Source: Aurantimicrobium minutum (GTDB taxonomy: Bacteria > Actinomycetota > Actinomycetes > Actinomycetales > Microbacteriaceae). From it: a stretch of DNA of 64,000 nt. This document shows, one piece after another, positions 9,719 to 18,999 of the stretch (within the stretch, counting starts at the first letter, position 1; every line of letters starts with the position of its first letter). The DNA is taken from contig NZ_JARXXU010000001.1 in assembly GCF_029894165.1 (NCBI RefSeq), positions 1,488,001 to 1,552,000 of the forward strand, in the 5' to 3' direction. The notes beneath the pieces are model-generated. The model saw only the letters and a program-made list of their open reading frames with translations. It was not told the origin of the DNA and searched no databases. Position numbers and translations under genes: made by a program.

Positions 9719-9887
9719 GGCAGTGGCTACCTTTCGTTGCGCTGAACTGGACTACAGACTCCAGCGTGTCAGGTATTGCTGAGTATTTCCCTCATGTTCG
9801 CGCCCAGCGCACGCAATTCTGTCCCGTTATCAGGAGAAATAAAGGCTTCGGGGTTTAGCGTTGTTGTACCGAGACAAAGGAAGAGCC

Positions 9888-11243
9888 ATGGCGGACGAGA
9901 ACGAACGCAGTCCCGAGGACGAGTTCCGCGATATGTTGCGTGACATTCTCGCGGGCAAGGAGGGCGTCGACCCCAGCCAGCTCGCTGCTGCGGCCGGACT
10001 TCCCAACGACCCGGCCAGCCTGGCCAAGATCATGAACCAGTTCCAAGCGGCCATGAATGCCAGCGCATCTGGAGACGGAATCAACTGGAATACCGCGATG
10101 GAACAGGCCAAGTCTTTGGCGCTCTCTACTGTGAAACCTGTCGGTGCGATCGAACGTGCTGAAATCGATCAAGCATTCCACATTGCGAACCTGTGGTTGG
10201 CCGAAGCCACCAACATTTCCGAGCTCTCCACCACCCCAGCACTCATCACACGGTTGGAGTGGATTGAGCGGACCATGCCGCTGTGGACACAGTTGGCAGA
10301 ACCGGTAGCGAACAGCATTTCCACCGCACTAACTAGTGTTCTTACCGAGCAAGCACCAGAAGAAATGAAAGGCATGATTGCCGGGGCCTCTCAGCTGATG
10401 AAGCAGATCGGTGGCAGCCTTTTTGCCATGCAGCTTGGTCAGGTCGTCGGTCAACTCTCCTCAGAAGTTGTCTCTGGCGGCGATGTTGGAATCCCCCTCC
10501 TCGATGAAGGCCAGGCTGCTCTGCTTCCCCAAAATATGGGGGAATTCGGTGCTGGACTTGATATTCCGATGGATCAGGTCCACCTCTACTTGGCCGTTCG
10601 GGAACTCGCACACGCACGCCTGTTCCGTCATGCCCGCTGGCTGCGCTTGAACCTGATTTCAGCCATCCAAGACTTTGCACGTGGCATCACGATTGATCTC
10701 TCCCGCGTGGAAGATATCGCCGGAAACTTCGACCCACAAAACCCTGACGAATTGCGCGAAGCACTCCAGAGTGGGGCACTGATACCACCGAAGTCCCCCG
10801 AACAGCTTGCTGCCCTAGCACGACTAGAAACTCAGCTTGCGCTGATTGAAGGGTGGGTTGATGTGGTCACCGGTCACGCCACCACTCGCCTGCCACGCGC
10901 AGATGCACTGTCCGAGACGGTGCGCCGCCGCCGCGCCTCTGGGGGACCGGCAGAATCTGCTTTTGCCACCCTGGTTGGCCTAGAACTGCGTCCTCGTCGC
11001 CTCCGCGAAGCGACCTCGCTCTGGCAACAAGTTACTGACGCTGTGGGTGCAGATGCCCGGGATGCGCTGTGGTCTCACCCCGATCTGATGCCCGGTGCAG
11101 ATGATCTCGACAACCCTGCAGCCTTGATTGCACGCATGGAAGCCACTGCGCGTGGTGAGGTTGCCGAGCCAGACGACATGGACCGCGCCCTGGCGGACCT
11201 GCTGGATGGCAACATCCCCCCTGTGGACGATTCAGAACAATAA
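9888..11243 (+). CDS. DUF2342 family zincin-like protein
   Basis: 451 residues. Recognised as DUF2342 (annotated elsewhere as zinc-dependent metalloprotease or F420-associated hydrolase) from MDQVHLYLAVRELAHARLF followed by HARWLR, where the ExxH-type helix corresponds to the family's metalloprotease-like motif. The N-terminus is acidic (ENERSPEDEFRDM). The activity is not proven. The ATG at 9888 follows AAAGGAAG at good spacing; a TTG at 9861 in the same frame is less likely. It heads a plus-strand pair with the next gene, as Rv3195-Rv3196 do in mycobacteria. Confidence 0.83.
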   Translation: MADENERSPEDEFRDMLRDILAGKEGVDPSQLAAAAGLPNDPASLAKIMNQFQAAMNASASGDGINWNTAMEQAKSLALSTVKPVGAIERAEIDQAFHIANLWLAEATNISELSTTPALITRLEWIERTMPLWTQLAEPVANSISTALTSVLTEQAPEEMKGMIAGASQLMKQIGGSLFAMQLGQVVGQLSSEVVSGGDVGIPLLDEGQAALLPQNMGEFGAGLDIPMDQVHLYLAVRELAHARLFRHARWLRLNLISAIQDFARGITIDLSRVEDIAGNFDPQNPDELREALQSGALIPPKSPEQLAALARLETQLALIEGWVDVVTGHATTRLPRADALSETVRRRRASGGPAESAFATLVGLELRPRRLREATSLWQQVTDAVGADARDALWSHPDLMPGADDLDNPAALIARMEATARGEVAEPDDMDRALADLLDGNIPPVDDSEQ

Positions 11244-11270
11244 TTGCTCTCATGCAGCATCCTGCGCTGC

Positions 11271-12149
11271 ATGTACAAACTCAATCCTGATCTCCCCCTC
11301 GTCTGGCGCACCCCCACCTCCCTGCAGTTTGGGGTCACTACCGTTGTCTGCACTCTCACCGACCTCGCCGTGGAATACGAACGCTTGCTTTCCCTCCTCC
11401 AGAAGGGATTTAGCGATCATTCACTTCCCCTCCTCGCACGGGAATGTGGGCTTTCACTCACCGCAGCACGGTCCTTTCTCTCTGACATTGAACCTGCACT
11501 GCGAGAAACACCTCGTCCCCAGAGTGTGCGGATTGTGCTGGATGGCCAGGGCTCGTTTGTTGACCAGTTAGGCAACCTGCTTGTGCAGTGTGGTCATCGC
11601 GTGGTCAACGCTTCTGCCCGTTCGGCAGGACAAACCGATCTCGCCATCGTGGTGGGCAACTTTGCCATCGCACCTCATCGCACCGGTGACTGGTTACGAC
11701 GCGGAATCCCCCACCTCACCGTGTGCTGGAGCGACTCCCACGTTCAGATCAGCCCCGCACTGGGAACAACCCCGGAACCTGGAGCGGATATCTCGAGGTT
11801 TCCCTGCGCAGAATGCCTCGAGCTTCACCACCGGGATGTCGACGAGGTCTGGCCTACGATTGCGAGCCAGGTTGTGGATCGGCCCGCGTCAAGCCTCACC
11901 CCACTGGCTCGTTATGAGGTTTCGACCATGCTGAGCCGCTGGATCTCGACACCAGAGCAGATACCGCTGACCTCTGAGAGTGGCATCCGGATGGACACCA
12001 TCACGGGAGAAAGGGAAAAGGTTACTTACGCCCTGCACCCGGATTGTGCATGCCAAGCTCTGCCACGAAACGTGAGCGTTCTCGGTTCGTCGCACGGCCG
12101 GTTCCCTGCTGTGCCCAGGAGAGAGAAAGTTGCTGTCGTGCCCTCGTAA
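11271..12149 (+). CDS. Putative zinc-site protein of the ThiF/cyclodehydratase-like (TOMM leader-binding) type
   Basis: 292 residues. The opening LNPDLPLVWRTPTSLQFG and the later pattern FPCAECLELHHRD (near 177) plus HPDCAC (near 256) resemble the actinobacterial family often labelled TOMM precursor leader peptide-binding or Rv3196-like. The four Cys could bind a structural zinc. No adenylation motif or RiPP precursor is visible, so the thiazole/oxazole label should not be taken literally. ATG at 11271, 27 bp after the DUF2342 stop, no clear ribosome site. Its last 128 bp overlap the 3' end of convergent uvrD2; the HPDCAC motif lies inside the overlap, so it is not a mere read-on. Confidence 0.7.
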   Translation: MYKLNPDLPLVWRTPTSLQFGVTTVVCTLTDLAVEYERLLSLLQKGFSDHSLPLLARECGLSLTAARSFLSDIEPALRETPRPQSVRIVLDGQGSFVDQLGNLLVQCGHRVVNASARSAGQTDLAIVVGNFAIAPHRTGDWLRRGIPHLTVCWSDSHVQISPALGTTPEPGADISRFPCAECLELHHRDVDEVWPTIASQVVDRPASSLTPLARYEVSTMLSRWISTPEQIPLTSESGIRMDTITGEREKVTYALHPDCACQALPRNVSVLGSSHGRFPAVPRREKVAVVPS

Positions 12150-13749
12150 TGGCCACATACAGCAAACGACGCTCTTCTGCGATGGCTTCTAAATCCTGCG
12201 CATAGCTAATTGGGAACAGTCCTTCAGACAGCCCAATCACATGGACGGAGTCCCACTCCAAACCCTTCGCTGAGTGCACGGAGGCGAGTGTGACGGCATG
12301 CAGGGTGGGTTCGTGTCGAGCTGCCTGGCGCGCCAAGAGTTCATCCGTAAACGCACGGAAGCTCGTTCCTTCCGGGGCCTCGTCTGCCATCACCATGAGG
12401 GCATTAAGGGCTTCCCACTTAGCCCGTGCTGCACCGGTGGTGTGAGGAGCCTCTTGACTCCACCCCACCGAGCGCAGCACATCACTGACGGACTTGAAGA
12501 GGGGTTCGCCAGCAACCGATACCGATGCTCCGCGCAGAGCCATGATGGCTTGCTTGACTTCAGGGAGGTCATAGAAGCGCTGTGCCCCATGGATGGTGCT
12601 ACTGATACCCAGATCAGAGAGGGCTTGCTCCAGCGCGACACCCTGGACATTGATGCGATACAGCACCGCAATATTTTCGGGTTGCGTGCCGGCAGCAATC
12701 TCAGCAGCGATCTTGGTTGCCACGCCCCGCGCTTCGGCAGCATCGTGGGGATATTCACTCCACTGTGGGGCTGGGCCGTCTGGCGTTGCCGCAGTGAGCG
12801 TCAACGCTCCAGGCCGATCCCGCATGAGTGCATTCGCCGTTGCCACAATCGGCGCGGTCGAGCGATAGTTGGTTTCCAACTTCACAATGTGTGCATCGGG
12901 GTAGGCCTGGCCAAAGTCGAGCAGATAATCACTGGTTGCCCCGGTGAACGAGTAGATGGTCTGGCTCGCATCACCCACCACACACAGATCCCGGTGGTCA
13001 CCCAGCCACAGACTCAAGAGGTGGTGTTGCAGTGGTGACACGTCCTGATATTCGTCCACGACGAAGAACCGATACCGCTCCCGAACTTCCATCGCTGCGG
13101 CAGCTTCCGATTCCAATAAACCTGCTGTCAACAAGAGAACGTCTTCCATGTCGATCTGACCGCGATCGTCTTTCAGATCTTCGTAGCCACTCATCACGGA
13201 GAGAACGTCTGAGACGGCAAGGTTTCCCGGCATGGGACGCGCATAAGCGCGCTTCTCATAGGAACCAAGATTGAGATTGCTCGTCTTGCGCCATTCCACT
13301 TCGGAGGCCAAGTCGCGAAGTGTGGCCGTGTCGAGTTTGAGGCCCAGTTTGGTGGCAACCTCTGCCAGTGGCCGTGACTTAGAGTCAAAGACCTTGGGTG
13401 CATCCCCACCCACAAACAATGGCCAGAAATGTCCGAGTTGTCGCAACGCTGCGGCGTGAAAAGTCTGGGCCTGGACCGGACCTGCACCTAATTGACGCAG
13501 GCGGGTTCGCATTTCACCCGCGGCGCGGTTGGTGAAGGTCAATGCCAGGACACGGTCGGGTGCATAGGTTCCTGTGGCCACTCCATAGGCAATGCGATGG
13601 GTTATCGCACGGGTCTTTCCCGTTCCTGCACCGGCGAGAACACAGACTGGACCGCGCAGTTCTTCCGCAACGCTGCGCTGGTCGTCATCGAGACCAGCGA
13701 GAAGTTCTTCGGGAGTGGCAGCAACGATGCCGGAAGCTCGTGAGGTCAC
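12022..13749 (-). CDS. uvrD2: UvrD2-like superfamily 1 DNA helicase, lacking an HRDC domain
   Basis: 575 residues with all SF1A motifs: LAGAGTGKT (near 40), DEYQD (near 228), DASQTIYSFTGA, LETNYRST, SVHSAKGLEWDSVHVIG and RRLLYVAITRAR (near 528). It should unwind DNA 3' to 5' with ATP. Mycobacterial UvrD2 carries a tetracysteine linker and HRDC domain after motif VI; here the protein stops about 45 residues after it. GTG start at 13749 overlaps the nudC stop (GTGA) and has AGGAAG upstream; the frame extends further upstream but inside nudC. Convergent with the zinc-site protein, with a 128 bp overlap. Confidence 0.88.
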   Translation of the reverse strand: MTSRASGIVAATPEELLAGLDDDQRSVAEELRGPVCVLAGAGTGKTRAITHRIAYGVATGTYAPDRVLALTFTNRAAGEMRTRLRQLGAGPVQAQTFHAAALRQLGHFWPLFVGGDAPKVFDSKSRPLAEVATKLGLKLDTATLRDLASEVEWRKTSNLNLGSYEKRAYARPMPGNLAVSDVLSVMSGYEDLKDDRGQIDMEDVLLLTAGLLESEAAAAMEVRERYRFFVVDEYQDVSPLQHHLLSLWLGDHRDLCVVGDASQTIYSFTGATSDYLLDFGQAYPDAHIVKLETNYRSTAPIVATANALMRDRPGALTLTAATPDGPAPQWSEYPHDAAEARGVATKIAAEIAAGTQPENIAVLYRINVQGVALEQALSDLGISSTIHGAQRFYDLPEVKQAIMALRGASVSVAGEPLFKSVSDVLRSVGWSQEAPHTTGAARAKWEALNALMVMADEAPEGTSFRAFTDELLARQAARHEPTLHAVTLASVHSAKGLEWDSVHVIGLSEGLFPISYAQDLEAIAEERRLLYVAITRARQQLSLSWAQQGTGRATNRERSRFVAELGMHNPGAGRK

Positions 13750-14708
13750 CAGATGGCTTCCTGATCGAGCGGACCACCAAACCATTCTTCGATGAGAGCA
13801 CGGGCGATCGAGACATGACCGGGCAGGACAATTTCGTCCAAACTGGCGACCAGCTCCTCCCGGGTAAACCAACGCAGTTTAAGAATCTCTTCCCCGTCCG
13901 CAACCGTGTTTTCGGCATTAAATCCTGGTGCAACACGGGCTTTGAAGCCCAACATGAGTGACTGTGGGAAAGGCCAGGGCTGTGAACCCAGATACATCGG
14001 GTCGACAACTTCGATGCCGGACTCTTCGCGAACTTCCCGGATCACAGCTGCTTCGAGCGACTCCCCGGGTTCGACAAAGCCGGCTAGCAAAGAAAATCTA
14101 TTGGATTCCCACATCGCGTTGTTGCCCATGAGGAGGCGATCCTGGTCATCGGTCACCATCACGATGATGGCAGGGTCTGTGCGAGGGAAATTTTGAGCTC
14201 TGTCATCCTCTGGACTGTGACGAACCCAGCCAGCCTGACCAGAGACAGTTGCGAGCCCATCCACGGGAGAATGCGGGTGGCTGCGGTGCCAGTTAGCCAG
14301 GGCAAGCGCTTGGGTAAACAGTCCTGCATCGCGGTCAGAAAACGCAGTTCCCAGAATCCGCAGATCACCCCAACTATTTTCTTCTGGGCCCAGGAGCTGT
14401 GCCACCTCATCGCTCACCGTCACCGCAAGAAACGGAGTGCCCACAGGTTCATGGGGAGCCGCCTCGGTGGAGACTCCGAGGAAAAGGATTTCCTGAGTGG
14501 CAGCAGGGGCCACAGCTTCCAGCTGATCCAGTGAAACAGTGGTCAATTCCGCACCGGAGACGAGGGCTTTACCCTGGTTCAGCACAATCACACGGGTTCT
14601 GGCGTCAGCTGCGAGTTCATCGAGTAGTTCTGGGCGGGTGCGCAGCTCTGCACGACGGTCTGTGGCATGACGGGCCAACGTGAGACGTTGGGTAAATTCG
14701 TGGTTCAT
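13746..14708 (-). CDS. nudC: NudC-type NAD(H) pyrophosphatase (Nudix hydrolase)
   Basis: 320 residues. The Nudix box GFVEPGESLEAAVIREVREE spans about 209-230 with the metal-binding REVREE core, and SQPWPFPQS (near 239) is the NudC signature that separates NADH pyrophosphatases from other Nudix enzymes. It hydrolyses NAD(H) to NMN(H) and AMP and, in some bacteria, removes NAD caps from RNA. The middle segment that carries a four-Cys zinc site in E. coli NudC has no cysteines (VSGQAGWVRHSPEDD), so the zinc ribbon is lost. Upstream partner of uvrD2 with a 4 bp overlap. Confidence 0.9.
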   Translation of the reverse strand: MNHEFTQRLTLARHATDRRAELRTRPELLDELAADARTRVIVLNQGKALVSGAELTTVSLDQLEAVAPAATQEILFLGVSTEAAPHEPVGTPFLAVTVSDEVAQLLGPEENSWGDLRILGTAFSDRDAGLFTQALALANWHRSHPHSPVDGLATVSGQAGWVRHSPEDDRAQNFPRTDPAIIVMVTDDQDRLLMGNNAMWESNRFSLLAGFVEPGESLEAAVIREVREESGIEVVDPMYLGSQPWPFPQSLMLGFKARVAPGFNAENTVADGEEILKLRWFTREELVASLDEIVLPGHVSIARALIEEWFGGPLDQEAIW

Positions 14709-14778
14709 GTCACTCGCTTAGCAGTATGAGTCGGGCATTCGATGCGTGGCGTTAGAGCCCACAAGCACATCCGCGACT

Positions 14779-14784
14779 TAGCCT
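14779..14784 (+). promoter_or_regulatory. Candidate -10 box of a leaderless transcript
   Basis: TAGCCT ends 7 nt before the ATG at 14792, and no ribosome site precedes that ATG, as expected for leaderless transcription. Confidence 0.5.
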
Positions 14785-14791
14785 GTATTTC

Positions 14792-15856
14792 ATGGCCAGA
14801 TCTCATATCACTCTAGCGGCGTTGGCAACAGCAGCTGTGCCCGGTTTTGACCCCGTACAAGCTCAAGCTTTCTCCACTGGAATGCACGGAGATTTCTTCG
14901 CTGCACTCGTCACAGACGCCACCGGTCGCGAGGTCATTGTCCGCGTTCCCAACTCTGCCGAAGCTGAAGCACAGCTTGGTGCAGAGAAATACGCCCTCGA
15001 GACGATGACCGCGGGTATTCGCTCCCGCCTCACCTTTGATGTGCCCAGCTTGGTGGGCCGCGCAAGTATTGGCAAAACTTTTGGTCTCGTGTTTGAATTC
15101 CTGCACGGCCACCAACTCACACTGGCAGATTTCACTGTGGAATCAGGACTTCCTGTATCCATCGGATCTGGAATTGCATCCATCCACTCACTCCCCACAC
15201 ACTTTGTTTCCGATGCGGGTTTACCTTTCTTCGCAGCGGCGGATATTCAGCGCCAAACAAGGGAACTTGTTTCACAAGCACAGGCCACAAACCTTCTGCC
15301 CGCTGCCCTGTCTGCTCGCTGGCAGGAAGCGGTGAACGACAGCAACCTGTGGATGTTTGAACCCACCGTGATTCATGGCTCCCTCGGCATTGACTCTTTC
15401 ATTGCCGGAGAAGACTCCATTTCTGGCGTGCTCGGATGGGCAGCACTGCGCGTGGGTGACCCCGCCGCAGATATGCACTGGATTATCAACGCCCCCATTG
15501 ACGCTCAAGATGCGGCATTCACCGCGTATGGTGACTCTCGCCACTCGCTGGTGGACCCCAAGCTGCGTCAGCGGGCAACCCTCTATTCAGAACTTGAATT
15601 GGCCCGCTGGCTCCTGCACGGTGTGGAGCACAAGAGCACCGACATCGTGGATGACGCTATCGACATGCTGGATCGACTCGTCGACAGCGTGCACCAAGAG
15701 AACAACAATTCCATTGGCACGGATACCGAACCCATTCTCACCGTGACGGAAGTTGTGGAGCTCCTCGACGAGACTCCCGGTGATTCTTCGGGTCGTTACC
15801 CCGGCATGAAGCCGGTCACTGACGACCAGCGCTCTTCCAACTCCCTCTCGGAGTAA
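14792..15856 (+). CDS. Phosphotransferase-fold protein, probable pseudokinase
   Basis: 354 residues with the general layout of aminoglycoside/choline kinase-like (APH) proteins: an N-lobe (VRVPNSAEAEAQL), a hinge-like LVFEFLHGHQL and a C-lobe. The Brenner motif, normally HGDxxxxN, reads HGSLGIDS (near 194-201), and the metal-binding Asp of the DFG-like motif is absent (VLGWAALRVGDP near 211-222). Both key acidic residues are missing, so phosphotransfer is unlikely; a binding or regulatory role is inferred. It lies between nudC and adnB in opposite orientation and overlaps adnB's end by 61 bp. The C-terminal 60 residues are low in complexity. Confidence 0.72.
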   Translation: MARSHITLAALATAAVPGFDPVQAQAFSTGMHGDFFAALVTDATGREVIVRVPNSAEAEAQLGAEKYALETMTAGIRSRLTFDVPSLVGRASIGKTFGLVFEFLHGHQLTLADFTVESGLPVSIGSGIASIHSLPTHFVSDAGLPFFAAADIQRQTRELVSQAQATNLLPAALSARWQEAVNDSNLWMFEPTVIHGSLGIDSFIAGEDSISGVLGWAALRVGDPAADMHWIINAPIDAQDAAFTAYGDSRHSLVDPKLRQRATLYSELELARWLLHGVEHKSTDIVDDAIDMLDRLVDSVHQENNNSIGTDTEPILTVTEVVELLDETPGDSSGRYPGMKPVTDDQRSSNSLSE

Positions 15857-18800
15857 ATGCGTTCAGGTCGAATGACCTTATCTTCTGCCACAAAGTAGAA
15901 GGCGGCAGTGATGTTCTCTTCGGGAACTCCGGACCACCGTGCATACGCCATTCGATACAGCGCAAGCTGAAACTGTTTGAGTTCCAGATCAGCTGCATCC
16001 TTGGGCGCTTTGCCCGTTTTCCAGTCGACGATTTCGAAACGTGTTCCGTGTGAACCTTCAATTTCATAGATTGCGTCGATCTTGCAAATCACCACGCTGT
16101 TTCCGAAGGGAACGTTGACTTCGAGCTCTATCGCGACGGGTTTGCGGTGTGCCCATTCACTCTGCTCAAAGGTTGCTTTGAGCGCCTGAAGTGTCTGTTC
16201 ATCTCCGGCAACACGTGAATCGGGATCCCTTCCATCAAGTTCACCGGGATGCGCATCGAGAACCTCGAGGTGTGAGCTGATCTGTGAACGTTCTTCCACC
16301 CAGGAGTGGAACAGCGTCCCCAGTGCTGTGGCGCGATAGGGGCGCTCGGGCAGGGGCCTGCGAAGCGCCTTGGCGACTGCTTCTGGGTTGTCAATAAAAT
16401 CTTTGAAGCGAGAGGCAGGGATGCGCTCGGGCAGTGGAATGAGCAGGTCTTCGCGGCCACGACGTGCTCGTTCAGCCAAAAGAAGTTCTATCTCGGCATC
16501 CCAGGGCGTCTCGAATCCAGGGTCGGCGAGATACACAGCCTCGGCGGCACAGTGCACAACATCTCTCCGTGTGCCCAGTGGGTCCAGTGGCCACTGAACG
16601 AGTTCTTCGTTGTCCCCCAGGGGGTTTGCTGAATTATGCGGCGCGTCGGGGATCTGTGAACCGACCACTCCCGCAGCACAAAGCTCCTGCACGAAAACAC
16701 CCACAGGTCGTGGCGACACTTGAGAAGCCCAGAAAGATGCCGACAGTAGCAGGCTCTGCTTGGCGCGGGTAATGGCAACGTAGGCCAATCTTCGTTGTTC
16801 ATCGTCATAGCGTTGACGAACAGCTTCCCGAAATTCTTCATACTGTGCAGCCAGCTCAACCTGCGTAGTGGCAGCACGCCAGTTGAACGCGGGCAAATGG
16901 GCAGCATCTCCCCGGAAAGGGAACGGGAGCCGGCCAAAGCCCAACCACGTTTCTGCTCGGGTGCGATCGCCGGGCAGTTCGTCTTTGACCATGCGGGGAA
17001 TGGTCACAACGTCCCATTCCAAGCCTTTCGAGCCGTGGATGGTCATGATTTGAACTGTTCCTGGCTCGGCAGGAGCGGACTGCGGGCTCAGGCGCTCCCG
17101 GCGTTCTGCTTCACGCAACCAGGAAAGGAAACCGCCCAGAGTGGCACGATCTTCGCCATCCACATAAGCCGACAGCGGCTCCATGAACGCTTCCAGGCTC
17201 GACAACGCCGTGGCTGCCGATTCGTTCGCCACAGCTTCAATATCGAGCAAGAGCTCTTGTTGAACAATCGTGACCAGTTCCCGAAGGTCGACACCCACGC
17301 GGCGGCGCAGCAGAGCCAGCTGCTCCCCTGCTTTTTTGAGACGGCTCAGCCCAATGGCGGAGATTCGTTCCAGCGCACGGTGTGAATCGGGGGCGGTCAC
17401 AACAAAGTCGAGTGCATCCACCAAAGAGGCGCCATCTTCAGAGAGCACTGAGTTCTTGAGGGCAGACCGGACTTCATCGGTTAGTTTTTGTTGGCGGTGA
17501 TCACGTTCGGAGATCCACCGCGCGACGGCGTTCAATCCGACGATATCTTTCGGAGCTATCGCCCAGCGAGCTCCGGTGAGCAGGCGCACCAATTCAGAAT
17601 CTGCAGTGGCATCGTGCAGGACGCGAAGGGTACACACCAGATCCACAATCACGGGTTCATCGAGCAAACCACCTAAACCAACCACGTGGTAGCGCACACC
17701 CTGGGCCTCGAGTGCTCTCTTGAACGGCTCTATGCCCTTGAGTGAGCGGCACAGCAGTGCAGCTGTGGTGGAGTCGGAAACTCTCTCCGAGAGCCAGTGC
17801 GCGACTGCTGAGGCCTCCTCGAGGATTGTCTCGGCCACGACGAGCTCCAGCTCACCTTGCCCAGCACCCTCGCGGGAATGGAGCTGTTCCACGGGGATGC
17901 GGGTTTTGGCGGTCAGCGGAGTAACGAGGACATTGGCTGCGTTCAGAACAGAAACAGGATTGCGCCAACTTGTCGAAAGCGAATAGGTCGGAGTGGAGTC
18001 AACTCCGGAACCAAAGGCGGCACCAAATTGTTCGATGTTGTCCGCAGAGGCGCCGCGCCAGCCATAAATCGACTGGTGGGGATCTCCCACGGCCATGACA
18101 GGTGTGGAAGAGAACAGAAGAGACAACAACTGGGTTTGCACCACGGAAGTATCTTGGTATTCATCGAGCAAAATGACTTTGAACTGGCTTCGGAAATCCG
18201 CCACAACGCTGTCATAGCGTTGACAGATTTCCAGAGCTAACGCGACCTGGTCGCTGTATTCAATGAGGCCCTGTCGGCGCTTTGCGGCAGCAAATTCGAT
18301 AGCGAGATCGGCCAGCACAGGAAGGGTCGTTCCCACTTCACGGGCCTTCAGCCACGAATCGACCGGGGAGGTTTTCTTAGAGCCTGGGTCAATGGGCATA
18401 TTGACAGTGTGTGCGTCGAGCTCACGTGCATACGAGGCCACTTGCGCCGGGTCTGCCACGTTGTCTGCCAGAGCACGTGATAACCGCAGAATTGCCTCGG
18501 TGAGCACGTCGAGGCTCTTGTCCATATCTGCGAGCGCATCCCCGGTACCTTCACGGGCAATGGTTCGGGCTAGTTGCCATGCGGCAGCCTCTCCCAGAAC
18601 AGTGGCATCCGGATCCCGGCCAATCAACACGGCGTATTGGGAGTAAATCCGATTCGCAAAAGAGTTATAAGTCGTGACGGTGGCCTGGTCGAGTTCATCG
18701 AGATCAAGGGGAACAACCTTCTTCTCCACCAGAGTGGCCACACGGTGACGAATACGTTCGCCCAGTTCACCGGCAGCCTTGCGTGTGAAGGTCATACCCA

Positions 18801-18999
18801 GGATTTCTTCCACACGAACGAGACCATTTGCAACTAACCACACGACACGATTCGCCATCGTTTCGGTCTTTCCACTGCCGGCCCCGGCGATCACCAATGC
18901 GGGCTCGAGTGGAGCTTCAATAATGCGTTGTTGTTCTTCGGTGGGGTCTGGCAATCCCAATGCACGGGCTAATTCGAGTGCGCTAATCTGAACGGTCAT
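15796..18999 (-). CDS. adnB: AdnB, helicase-nuclease subunit of the AdnAB end-resection complex
   Basis: 1067 residues. N-terminal UvrD-like motor: VIAGAGSGKTE (near 38-46), DEYQDTS (near 278), MTIHGSKGLEWDVV and RRLAYVAITRAK. C-terminal PD-(D/E)XK nuclease around FEIVDWKTGK (near 986) with a following QFQLALYRMAY helix (the usual QxxxY). AdnAB resects double-strand breaks in actinobacteria in place of RecBCD; the AdnB motor is the main driver in mycobacteria (family knowledge). The start overlaps the adnA stop by 4 bp (ATGA), so the subunits are co-translated. Its 3' end overlaps the pseudokinase gene by 61 bp. Confidence 0.93.
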   Translation of the reverse strand: MTVQISALELARALGLPDPTEEQQRIIEAPLEPALVIAGAGSGKTETMANRVVWLVANGLVRVEEILGMTFTRKAAGELGERIRHRVATLVEKKVVPLDLDELDQATVTTYNSFANRIYSQYAVLIGRDPDATVLGEAAAWQLARTIAREGTGDALADMDKSLDVLTEAILRLSRALADNVADPAQVASYARELDAHTVNMPIDPGSKKTSPVDSWLKAREVGTTLPVLADLAIEFAAAKRRQGLIEYSDQVALALEICQRYDSVVADFRSQFKVILLDEYQDTSVVQTQLLSLLFSSTPVMAVGDPHQSIYGWRGASADNIEQFGAAFGSGVDSTPTYSLSTSWRNPVSVLNAANVLVTPLTAKTRIPVEQLHSREGAGQGELELVVAETILEEASAVAHWLSERVSDSTTAALLCRSLKGIEPFKRALEAQGVRYHVVGLGGLLDEPVIVDLVCTLRVLHDATADSELVRLLTGARWAIAPKDIVGLNAVARWISERDHRQQKLTDEVRSALKNSVLSEDGASLVDALDFVVTAPDSHRALERISAIGLSRLKKAGEQLALLRRRVGVDLRELVTIVQQELLLDIEAVANESAATALSSLEAFMEPLSAYVDGEDRATLGGFLSWLREAERRERLSPQSAPAEPGTVQIMTIHGSKGLEWDVVTIPRMVKDELPGDRTRAETWLGFGRLPFPFRGDAAHLPAFNWRAATTQVELAAQYEEFREAVRQRYDDEQRRLAYVAITRAKQSLLLSASFWASQVSPRPVGVFVQELCAAGVVGSQIPDAPHNSANPLGDNEELVQWPLDPLGTRRDVVHCAAEAVYLADPGFETPWDAEIELLLAERARRGREDLLIPLPERIPASRFKDFIDNPEAVAKALRRPLPERPYRATALGTLFHSWVEERSQISSHLEVLDAHPGELDGRDPDSRVAGDEQTLQALKATFEQSEWAHRKPVAIELEVNVPFGNSVVICKIDAIYEIEGSHGTRFEIVDWKTGKAPKDAADLELKQFQLALYRMAYARWSGVPEENITAAFYFVAEDKVIRPERIYSERELEERWSSVTGFMPG

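Noticed and set aside
12274-13038. 254-codon plus-strand frame antisense to uvrD2
   Set aside because: No motif and wholly opposite a complete helicase.
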